A DNA stretch of 12,681 nt from assembly GCA_036568605.1 (NCBI GenBank), contig DATCSE010000464.1:1-12681 (forward strand). Reading direction: 5' to 3'. The DNA is from DATCSE01 sp036568605. Its GTDB lineage: Bacteria > Pseudomonadota > Gammaproteobacteria > Burkholderiales > Burkholderiaceae_C. Of the stretch, positions 5,194 through 11,163 are shown in pieces (the first letter of the stretch is position 1; each line of letters begins with the position of its first letter). The notes under the pieces are model-generated. The model did not search any database and was not told the DNA's origin. It was given only the letters and a program-made list of their open reading frames with translations. The position numbers were made by a program, and so were the translations under genes.

Positions 5194-5583
5194 TCAGCGC
5201 GGGGTCGGGTCGCTGTTGGCCTTGTCGGGCGAGCCGCCCATCTTCTCGCCGGCGCGGCGCAGGGCATCGCCGGTCTTGCGTCCGGCCTTGCCGATCGCAT
5301 GGCCGGTCTTGCGCACGCCGCGCTCGATCGCGTGGCCGGTCTTGCAGGCACCGCGTTTGATCGACGCTTCGGCGCGCGCGAACGTGCCGCCGCTGGACGT
5401 CTGCGTGCAATTCGCCGATTCGTCGTTGACGGTGACGTTCCCGCTCGGCTGGCCGGAGCGGTAGTTGGCCAGTGCCTGGTCCATGCGCTCCTGGCGGGTG
5501 GTGGATCCTGGCTGGTCGGCCACCGCGAGCGTCGACGCGGCCGCCAGCATCGCCCCGCAAATCCACATCGAAGTCGTCTTCAT
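5194..5583 (-). CDS. Secreted protein with KTGxAl helical repeats
   Basis: 129 residues from the ATG at 5583, which has AGGAGC upstream. An in-frame ATG at 5751 would add an unlikely Arg-rich N-terminus. Residues 1-22 form a signal peptide (MKTTSMWICG, then a small hydrophobic core, cleavage near AVA-D). The mature N-terminal part contains QERMDQALANYRSGQPSGN and one Cys (C60). From about 78 to 116 three units of 11-12 residues follow: KTGHAIERGVR, KTGHAIGKAGR and KTGDALRRAGE. They put Gly and Ala on one helix face and Lys/Arg on another, like glycine-zipper or amphipathic membrane-associated helices. C80 lies just before the first unit. The function is unknown; periplasmic localisation is inferred. 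The stop codon abuts the Ku stop (shared TGATCA at 5191-5196), and the gene is divergent from 5750-5995. Confidence 0.8.
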   Translation of the reverse strand: MKTTSMWICGAMLAAASTLAVADQPGSTTRQERMDQALANYRSGQPSGNVTVNDESANCTQTSSGGTFARAEASIKRGACKTGHAIERGVRKTGHAIGKAGRKTGDALRRAGEKMGGSPDKANSDPTPR

Positions 5584-5686
5584 CGGAAGCTCCTGTCGTC
5601 GTTTCAAGCCCGCGCCCGCCGCGAGCCTAGAACAGACGATACGAATCGCGCGCCGCGCCAGGCACCGGCGAACGCCGGCAACGGCT

Positions 5687-5706
5687 GTCGGTATGCTCCT
5701 ACGGCA
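5687..5706 (+). promoter_or_regulatory. CCTAC motif between divergent genes
   Basis: GTCGG (5687-5691) followed by CCTAC (5698-5702) and GGCA, placed five bases before the -35 hexamer at 5711. The arrangement resembles the copy on the minus strand at 2881-2862 (GTCGC, then TGCCTACAGCA). An activator or extra promoter element is inferred from recurrence. Confidence 0.3.
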
Positions 5707-5710
5707 TGCT

Positions 5711-5740
5711 TTGACAACCCGCAAGAGGCCGACGTAAATT
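5711..5740 (+). promoter_or_regulatory. Sigma-70-type promoter for the small membrane protein
   Basis: A perfect -35 hexamer TTGACA (5711-5716), an 18-base spacer, and TAAATT (5735-5740, four of six consensus matches) as the -10. Transcription would start near 5746-5748, only two to four bases before the ATG at 5750, so the message may be leaderless. This fits the lack of a Shine-Dalgarno there. Confidence 0.5.
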
Positions 5741-5749
5741 GGGTCGGAC

Positions 5750-5995
5750 ATGAATCGCTACTGGGCGCTCGCATTGATCGCCGCCATCGTGGTGGCGTTC
5801 CTTATCGTGCGGCGCGCGTGGAAGCAGTTGCAATCCGATGATGCGAAGACAGTCGACATCCCGCTCTGGGACGAGGAGCCGCAGCAACCGCCGCAAGAGC
5901 TCCGGCTCGACGAGCCGGAGGACGACACCGCGCCGGCCGTGCTGTCGCCGCCGGAACTGAAGCCGCCGCGCCAGGCGGGGTCCGGCAAGGGCTAG
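5750..5995 (+). CDS. Small single-pass membrane protein, function unknown
   Basis: 81 residues. Residues 4-20 (YWALALIAAIVVAFLIV) form one membrane helix, followed by RRAWK, which by the positive-inside rule places the long acidic, Pro/Glu-rich C-terminal part (30-81) in the cytoplasm. That part contains WDEE and several PP or PE steps and is probably disordered. No family is recognised. A promoter at 5711-5740 ends almost at the ATG and no ribosome-binding site is visible. The TAG stop lies inside the CTAG that borders the large palindromic element, so the gene ends exactly where the element begins. Confidence 0.6.
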   Translation: MNRYWALALIAAIVVAFLIVRRAWKQLQSDDAKTVDIPLWDEEPQQPPQELRLDEPEDDTAPAVLSPPELKPPRQAGSGKG

Positions 5996-6023
5996 GGCCT
6001 GTTAACGCTATGGGAGGGCTCGC

Positions 6024-6123
6024 GTGACTCAGCAAAGCGGCGCCTGCAAGGCGCAAAGCGCAGCCGTAGTGCCGACTACGGCGAGCATTTGCAACGCGGC
6101 AGGCGCCGCTTTGCTGAGATCAC
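6024..6123. repeat. Inner hairpin I of the palindromic element
   Basis: The base stem CTCAGCAAAGCGGCGCCTGC (6028-6047) pairs perfectly with 6099-6118. It extends by GTGA/TCAC (6024-6027 with 6120-6123) past one bulged A. At the tip GCCGTAGT (6063-6070) pairs with ACTACGGC (6075-6082) around loop GCCG. The middle is partly paired (GCAAA and GC segments match). The result is a roughly 45-bp imperfect stem. Confidence 0.9.
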
Positions 6124-6130
6124 CCGGAGG

Positions 6131-6231
6131 GCCGGTGTCTGGCCGGGCGCAGGGCCGCGTTGCACGCTCGTTGCGTGCCGCGGGCACGCGGCCTCGCGTG
6201 CGCCTTGCCCTGCGCCCGGCCAGGCACCGGC
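6131..6231. repeat. Inner hairpin II of the palindromic element
   Basis: The arms 6131-6155 and 6207-6231 are 25 bp with a single T/C difference at 6138, which still pairs as G-U in RNA. At the tip GCGTGCC (6173-6179) pairs with GGCACGC (6183-6189) around GCG. That the only mismatch preserves RNA pairing hints that the RNA form matters, though one site is weak evidence. Confidence 0.9.
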
Positions 6232-6270
6232 GCGTGCCCTCCCATAGCGTTAACAGGCCCTAGTCCGGCG

Positions 6271-7719
6271 CTATTCGGCGTCGCGCCAGTCGACGGTGCC
6301 GAAGGTGTCCAGCCCGAGCAGCGTGTAGTAGATGCCGACCGTCGCCAGCGTCTGCCTGCGGTCGCCGAGGTCCGGGTAGCTCGCATTGCGATGCGACCAG
6401 ACGTACTTGACGCCGATCGCATGCCGGCCGTGGATGCGCCAGGTCAGCGCTGCGTCGACGTGCGAGATGTCGTCGCGGCCGGCCGAGCGGTTCGCGACGT
6501 GGCCCAGGAAGTATTTCTGCGCCGAGACATCGGCCGCGACGCGGGCGCCCGCGATCATTCGAAACGCGAGGCCGAGGCGCGGCGTCGTGCCGTAGTGATA
6601 GTCGCGGTCGCCGGCGACGCCGCGCGAGGTGCTGGCCGCTGAATAGCCGATGCCGGCGAGCAGCGTGCCCTGCAGCGCGACCTCGCGCGACATCCACCAC
6701 TGCCCGGTGGTGCCGAGCGACAACGCCGTCGTCGATACGTGGAAGATCTGCGGCGCGAGGTAGTCGTAGTTGGCATAGAGCCCCCAGATCCCGCGATAGC
6801 CAGCGCCCAGCGCGTAGTCGGTGCCGAACAACAGGCCGCGCGTGCTGAGGTTCTCCATGCCGTTGGCGCTGGACACGATGGCCTGCAGCGCGAAGTAGTC
6901 GAACGGCCGGTCGTAGGTGTAGCCGGGCTTGCCCGGGAGGCCGTAGTCCATCGCGAAATCGATCTGCGCGTCGCTGTCCTTCACGCTGCGCGTCGTGCCC
7001 AGATCCTGGCGGGTGACGTGGTTGGTGCCCAGGCGCACGCGGCCGTAGTAGATCGGGTCGTGGTCGTAGAACGTGTCGTCGAAGCGCGAGCCGAACAGCA
7101 GCCGGTTCAAGCCGACCGGCGGCGAGATCAGCGCGGCGCCCCATTCGCGCCAGACGTAGGGCATCTCGCTGCGGTTCTTCAGCATCAGGTGGGCGATGCG
7201 GAACAACGGCTCGCCCAGGAAGCTGCCGGCGACGCCGCTGGCGATCTGATCGTTGCGCGACGGCGGCGTGCGCTCGCCGGCAATCTCCCACAACGCGCTG
7301 CCGCCGAACGTGAGCGCCGCCGCCTCCCAGTAACCGAGGCCGCTGGAGCGCGCCGCGCCGTGGTACAGCGAGCCCTGGTAAGGATGCGCGAACTGGTTGG
7401 TCTTGAACGGATCGTTGTCGACCACCCAGGGCCCGCGCAGGTTGCGCCGGATCGATCCGACGCTGACGTCGTAGTCCGACGTGCCGCTGAAGCGGTGGTT
7501 GTACCGGTTCAGCAGGAAGTCGAAGCCGATGATCTCGAGCACCGGAATCGTGTAGCTCTTGTCGCTGCTGGAGGCGGCTTCGGCCGGAGGCGTTGCCCCG
7601 GTCTCGGCCGACTGCGCCGCCGCCGCGCCCACGCCCAGCAGCAGCCACGATGCCATCGCGACGCGCAGCCGCGCCAGATCGAGCGGCCTGATCGTCGTCC
7701 ATCGCGTCCGTCGGCACAT
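6271..7719 (-). CDS. DUF3943 outer-membrane beta-barrel protein
   Basis: 482 residues from the ATG at 7719. The start is uncertain because no Shine-Dalgarno is visible there or at the alternative ATG at 7656. With 7719 the N-terminus reads as a long basic region plus a hydrophobic core (23-35) ending in AAAAQ, a plausible signal peptide. The DUF3943 signature lies near residues 95-180: GPWVVDNDPFKTNQF, HPYQGSLYHGAARSSGLGYW, FGGSALWEIAGERTPPSRND and GEPLFRIAH. The rest alternates aromatic and small residues in short strands, as in an outer-membrane barrel (for example DYHYGTTPRLGLAFRMIAG). The last residue is Glu rather than the usual Phe/Trp/Tyr of BAM substrates. The function is unknown. The racemase-family gene lies 79 bp upstream on the same strand, and the palindromic element lies 8 bp beyond the stop. 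Confidence 0.85.
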   Translation of the reverse strand: MCRRTRWTTIRPLDLARLRVAMASWLLLGVGAAAAQSAETGATPPAEAASSSDKSYTIPVLEIIGFDFLLNRYNHRFSGTSDYDVSVGSIRRNLRGPWVVDNDPFKTNQFAHPYQGSLYHGAARSSGLGYWEAAALTFGGSALWEIAGERTPPSRNDQIASGVAGSFLGEPLFRIAHLMLKNRSEMPYVWREWGAALISPPVGLNRLLFGSRFDDTFYDHDPIYYGRVRLGTNHVTRQDLGTTRSVKDSDAQIDFAMDYGLPGKPGYTYDRPFDYFALQAIVSSANGMENLSTRGLLFGTDYALGAGYRGIWGLYANYDYLAPQIFHVSTTALSLGTTGQWWMSREVALQGTLLAGIGYSAASTSRGVAGDRDYHYGTTPRLGLAFRMIAGARVAADVSAQKYFLGHVANRSAGRDDISHVDAALTWRIHGRHAIGVKYVWSHRNASYPDLGDRRQTLATVGIYYTLLGLDTFGTVDWRDAE

Positions 7720-7754
7720 GGCGCGATGCTGCACAGCATCGTGCAGCCGCGTCT

Positions 7755-7759
7755 GTAGG
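7755..7759 (-). promoter_or_regulatory. CCTAC motif copy upstream of the DUF3943 gene
   Basis: On the minus strand TTCGCCTACAGACG lies about 36 bp before the ATG at 7719, in the 79-bp gap to the racemase-family gene. It is listed because the same pentamer marks most other gaps here. Confidence 0.2.
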
Positions 7760-7798
7760 CGAAGGAGCGCTACGGCGGTCGGACGCGGCCGACACGCC

Positions 7799-8467
7799 TC
7801 ACGCGCGGACCTTCGTGTTCCAGGCCGAGAGCAGCAGCGTCTCGATGTCGTGGACCGGACGGCCGGTTGCCGCTTCGACCGCCTCGCGGTACGGCGGCAT
7901 GTTGGTGCACTCCAGCACGATGCTGGCCACGGCCGGGTGACGCGCGACCAGCGCCTGCGCGGCCTCGACGACGTCGCGCTCGGCCTGCGCCGTATCGAGC
8001 TGCGGTTCGTCGGCCAGGATCCGGCGATGCAGCTCGCAGCCCGGGGCGATGCCCTGAACCGGTGTCTGCGGCGCAACGCCGGCCGCCTGCAGGATCGTGT
8101 CGGTCAGCGCACCCGCGTCGAACGTGACGATGCCGGGGCAGGGCCATCGTGCGCACTGCAGCAGGCTCGAGGTCAGCACCGGCACGGGGACTTGCGCGGA
8201 CAGCTTCGATTGGTAGGCCGCGAGGAATCCGCAACTGGTCGTGATCATCGCCGCACCGTCGGCGACCAGCTCGCGCGCCGCGGTGATGAATGGCGACAGC
8301 AGCGCGGGATCGGCTTCGCGAACCACCCGCCGCGGCGATGCGCCGGGCACGACCGTGTGCCGCACCGGAATGCCGGCGCGCTCGAACGTCGCCGGGTTGC
8401 CGATGTCTCCGACCGGGCGGGGGAATCGGGTGTCCAGCATCAGGACGCCGAGAAAGGGCGCTCGCAT
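7799..8467 (-). CDS. Aspartate/glutamate racemase superfamily protein
   Basis: 222 residues from the ATG at 8467 (MRAPFLGVLMLDTRFPRPVG). Longer in-frame starts to 8581 add an Arg-rich stretch overlapping mprF and are unlikely. This superfamily comprises two-domain cofactor-independent racemases and relatives (Asp, Glu and hydantoin racemases, maleate isomerase), in which two cysteines act as opposed acid and base. Both are visible: C79 in MITTSCGFL and C187 in VLECTNMPPY. Near the start GDIGNPATF (20-28) occupies the usual substrate-loop position. The true substrate cannot be told from sequence. It has no clear ribosome-binding site. It is divergent from mprF with only 38 bp between the start codons, and is followed by the DUF3943 gene on its own strand. 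Confidence 0.85.
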   Translation of the reverse strand: MRAPFLGVLMLDTRFPRPVGDIGNPATFERAGIPVRHTVVPGASPRRVVREADPALLSPFITAARELVADGAAMITTSCGFLAAYQSKLSAQVPVPVLTSSLLQCARWPCPGIVTFDAGALTDTILQAAGVAPQTPVQGIAPGCELHRRILADEPQLDTAQAERDVVEAAQALVARHPAVASIVLECTNMPPYREAVEAATGRPVHDIETLLLSAWNTKVRA

Positions 8468-8505
8468 GGCCCATTGTCGCTGGCCCGGGACTTGCCCCGC
8501 GATGC

Positions 8506-11163
8506 ATGAAAATCCACGCCGACGTCCGAACCTGCGCACCCGTGTCCGAAACAGACGCCCCGTCATCGAACCCCATCCCACCAGCGGCCCTCGCCGGCGT
8601 CGGCGAGTGGTGGCCGCGCCTGCGGCCCTGGTTGATTGCCGGGCTGGCCGTGGCCTTGGCGGTCGTGCTCGGCTTCGCGCTGCAACGACTGTTGCGGGAA
8701 GTCCGCTACGACAGCGTGATGCGCGCGGTCGATGCCACGCCGCTCGCCGACATCGTCGCGGCGCTGGTGGCCACCGCGATCAGCTACCTCGCGCTGACCG
8801 AGTACGACGCGTCGGCGCTTCGATACGCCGGCGCCCGGGTGGCGCGCAGCACGGTGCTGCTGACCTCGTTCGTCGCCTATGCGCTGACGAACACGATAGG
8901 CCTCGGGCCCTTGTCCGGTGCGGCGGTGCGCATGCGCCTGTATTCCGCGGCGGGCCTGGAGCCGCAGCAGATCGCCCGCGTCATCGCCTTCAATGCGGCG
9001 GCGTTCGGCCTGGGCATGCTGGCGTTCGGCGGCGCGGGCCTGCTGTGGGGCGCATCCGACGTGGCGCCGCTGCTGCACACGCGGCCCTGGGTGTTGCGGG
9101 CGCTGGCGATCGCGCTGATCGCGTTCCTGGCCGGCCTGCTCTGGGTCTGTGCGAGGCGCCGCCGGCTGCGCATCGAGTTCGTGCTCGGCCGGCGCTGGAG
9201 CTGGGGCCTGCGGCTGCCGCCGCTGCGCCTCGCGCTGCGCCAGCTCGTGATCTCGGCGTTCGAGCTCGGCGCGTCGGCCACGGCGCTGTGGTTCCTGCTG
9301 CCCGCGAACCACATCGCGCCGTCGACCTTCGCGGCGTTCTACGCGATCGCGATCGCGGCGGCGATCGTCAGCCATGTGCCCGGCGGCGTCGGCGTGTTCG
9401 AGGCGGTGATGCTGCTCGCGAGCGGCAGCGAAGTGCCCAGCGACGCGATGCTCGGCGCGTTGCTGCTCTATCGCGGCGTCTACTACGTGCTGCCGCTGAT
9501 CCTGGCGACCGGCACGCTGATCGTCTACGAGCTGCGCTCCGGCGTCGCGGCGCCGGTCGGGCGGATGGCGGTGCACCTGAGTCCGCGGCTGATGGCGGCG
9601 CTGACCGTGATCGCCGGCCTGTGGCTGATGGTCTCCGGCGTCACGCCGTTCACGGCCGATGCGCGCGAGATCCTCGCCGCGCTGCGCGTGCCGCTGCCGC
9701 TGATCGAGGCTTCGCACTTTCTGGGCAGTGTCGCGGGCTTCGGGCTGCTGCTGGTGGCGCGCGGCCTGCTGCACCAGCTCGACGCGGCCTGGTGGGCGGC
9801 GCTGGGGCTGTCCATCGTCGCGGGCGTGCTCGCGCTGCCCAAGGGCATCGCGCTGCACGAGGCGGCGATGCTGCTGACGCTCGCGACGCTGCTCGTGATC
9901 TCGCGCCGCCAGTTCGACCGGCGCTCGTCGCTGTTCTCGCAGCATCTGGAGCCCGAATGGTTCCTCGCGCTCGGCGGCGTGATCGTGACCTGCGTGTGGG
10001 TGCTGTTCTTCGCGTACCAGGAGGTGGGCTACAGCAACCAGCTCTGGTGGCAGTTCGAGCTCGACGGGCAGGCGCCGCGCTCGCTGCGGGCGCTGCTGGG
10101 CATCGCGCTGGCGGCCGGCGCGTTCGGTTTCTGGCACCTGATGCGGCCGGCGGCCGGCGAGGTGGCGCAGCCTTCCGAGGCCGACCTGTTGCGCGCGGCC
10201 GCGATCGTGCGCGCGAACCCATCATCCGAAGGCTGCTATGCGCTGGTCGGCGACAAGCATCTGATGTTCTCCCCATCGGGCCGCAGCTTCCTGATGTTCG
10301 GCAAGCAGGGCCGCTCGTGGGTCTCGCTGCACGGCCCGTTCGGCGACAGCCGCGAATGGTCGGACCTGGTCTGGCAGTTCATCGAGATGGCGACGGACCA
10401 CGGCGGGCGCCCCGCGTTCTACCAAGTGCGCCCGGCGACCTTGCCGCTGTACCTGGACTGCGGGCTGGAGGCCTTCAAGCTGGGCGAGCATGCGCACGTG
10501 ACGCTGCCCGACTTCAACCTCAAGGGCGCACGCCGCGCCAACCTGCGGGCCGGCGTGAACCGCGCGCAGCGCGAAGGCCTGAGCTTCGAGGTGGTGCCGC
10601 CCGAAGCGGTCGGACCGCTGCTGCCGGCGCTGCGCGAGATCTCCGATGCCTGGCTCGCGGGGCAGCGCGGCCGCGAGAAGGGCTTCTCGGTCGGCCGTTT
10701 CGACGCGGCGTACGTGCAGCGCCTGCCGGTCGCGCTGGTGCGCCGCGAAGGCCGGCCGATCGCCTTCGCCAACCTGCTGGTCACCGATGCGAAGGAGGAA
10801 GCCAGCGTCGACCTGATGCGCTATGTGCCCGATGCGCCGCCCGGCACGATGGACTTCCTGTTCGCGCGCATCATGCTGCACCTGCAGGAGGCCGGCTACC
10901 AGCGCTTCGGGCTGGGCATGTCGCCGATGGCCGGCATGGCCGAACGCCGCAAGGCTCCGCGCTGGCAGCGCCTGGGCCGGCTGCTGTTCGAGTACGGCGA
11001 CCGCTTCTACAACTTTCGCGGCCTGCACAACTTCAAGGACAAGTTCGAGCCGGTCTGGGAAGCGCGGTACCTCGCGGCGCCGGGCGGGCTGGGCCCGGTC
11101 TTCGTGCTGGCCGATGTGGCCGCGATGATAGGCGGCGGATTCAAGGGCATCATCTCGCGATGA
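8506..11163 (+). CDS. mprF: Aminoacyl-phosphatidylglycerol synthase/flippase, MprF (LpiA) type
   Basis: 885 residues, the usual length. MprF proteins transfer Lys or Ala from charged tRNA to phosphatidylglycerol at the inner membrane and flip the product outward, lowering negative surface charge and raising resistance to cationic peptides and acid. The N-terminal half (about 40-550) is a run of membrane helices with family segments such as LTSFVAYALTNTIG and SHVPGGVGVFEAVML. The C-terminal half (about 560-885) is the cytosolic DUF2156/GNAT-like synthase domain: YALVGDKHLMFSPSGRSFLM (from 578), NLKGARRANLRAGVNRA, VDLMRYVPD (768-776, conserved acidic and Arg residues) and NFRGLHNFKDKFEP. Lys or Ala specificity cannot be read from this. 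No Shine-Dalgarno precedes the ATG at 8506, so the start may be shifted; a GTG a few codons later is possible. It overlaps the next gene by 4 bp. Confidence 0.93.
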   Translation: MKIHADVRTCAPVSETDAPSSNPIPPAALAGVGEWWPRLRPWLIAGLAVALAVVLGFALQRLLREVRYDSVMRAVDATPLADIVAALVATAISYLALTEYDASALRYAGARVARSTVLLTSFVAYALTNTIGLGPLSGAAVRMRLYSAAGLEPQQIARVIAFNAAAFGLGMLAFGGAGLLWGASDVAPLLHTRPWVLRALAIALIAFLAGLLWVCARRRRLRIEFVLGRRWSWGLRLPPLRLALRQLVISAFELGASATALWFLLPANHIAPSTFAAFYAIAIAAAIVSHVPGGVGVFEAVMLLASGSEVPSDAMLGALLLYRGVYYVLPLILATGTLIVYELRSGVAAPVGRMAVHLSPRLMAALTVIAGLWLMVSGVTPFTADAREILAALRVPLPLIEASHFLGSVAGFGLLLVARGLLHQLDAAWWAALGLSIVAGVLALPKGIALHEAAMLLTLATLLVISRRQFDRRSSLFSQHLEPEWFLALGGVIVTCVWVLFFAYQEVGYSNQLWWQFELDGQAPRSLRALLGIALAAGAFGFWHLMRPAAGEVAQPSEADLLRAAAIVRANPSSEGCYALVGDKHLMFSPSGRSFLMFGKQGRSWVSLHGPFGDSREWSDLVWQFIEMATDHGGRPAFYQVRPATLPLYLDCGLEAFKLGEHAHVTLPDFNLKGARRANLRAGVNRAQREGLSFEVVPPEAVGPLLPALREISDAWLAGQRGREKGFSVGRFDAAYVQRLPVALVRREGRPIAFANLLVTDAKEEASVDLMRYVPDAPPGTMDFLFARIMLHLQEAGYQRFGLGMSPMAGMAERRKAPRWQRLGRLLFEYGDRFYNFRGLHNFKDKFEPVWEARYLAAPGGLGPVFVLADVAAMIGGGFKGIISR

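Larger units (their letters stand above)
5992..6263. mobile_element. MITE-like nested palindromic element, 272 bp
   Basis: The outer arms 5992-6019 and 6236-6263 are perfect 28-bp inverted repeats, beginning CTAGGGCCTGTTAACG and ending GGGAGGGC. CTAG at each edge (5992-5995 and 6260-6263) could be a 4-bp target duplication, as made by some IS5-family transposases. That would leave a 264-bp element with 24-bp terminal repeats. Inside are two long hairpins (6024-6123 and 6131-6231), so the whole can fold as a three-way junction. Short open frames occur but none is gene-like, and there is no transposase. It lies precisely between the convergent stops at 5995 and 6271. I infer a non-autonomous element (MITE, or a BIME-type repeat) that may also block transcription from both sides. 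I cannot name a family from memory. Confidence 0.65.

Noticed and set aside
5992..6263. Reading the palindromic element as encoding small proteins (frames at 6024 and 6160)
   Set aside because: The frames lack ribosome-binding sites, run into each other's strands, and follow from the GC-rich inverted repeats.
6739..7758. Long plus-strand open frame (339 codons) opposite the DUF3943 gene
   Set aside because: Composition is Arg/Ala/Val/Asp-rich as expected for the antisense of a high-GC gene; it has no recognisable domain and the opposite frame is clearly the real gene.
8563..10137. Long minus-strand open frame (524 codons) opposite mprF
   Set aside because: Low-complexity Gln/Arg/His/Ala composition, no domains, wholly inside a well-supported gene on the other strand.
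8241..11159. Upstream extension of the acvB frame, making a 1469-codon open frame
   Set aside because: The first 970 codons are an Arg/Ala-rich shadow of mprF. The signal peptide and ATGA overlap fix the start at 11160.
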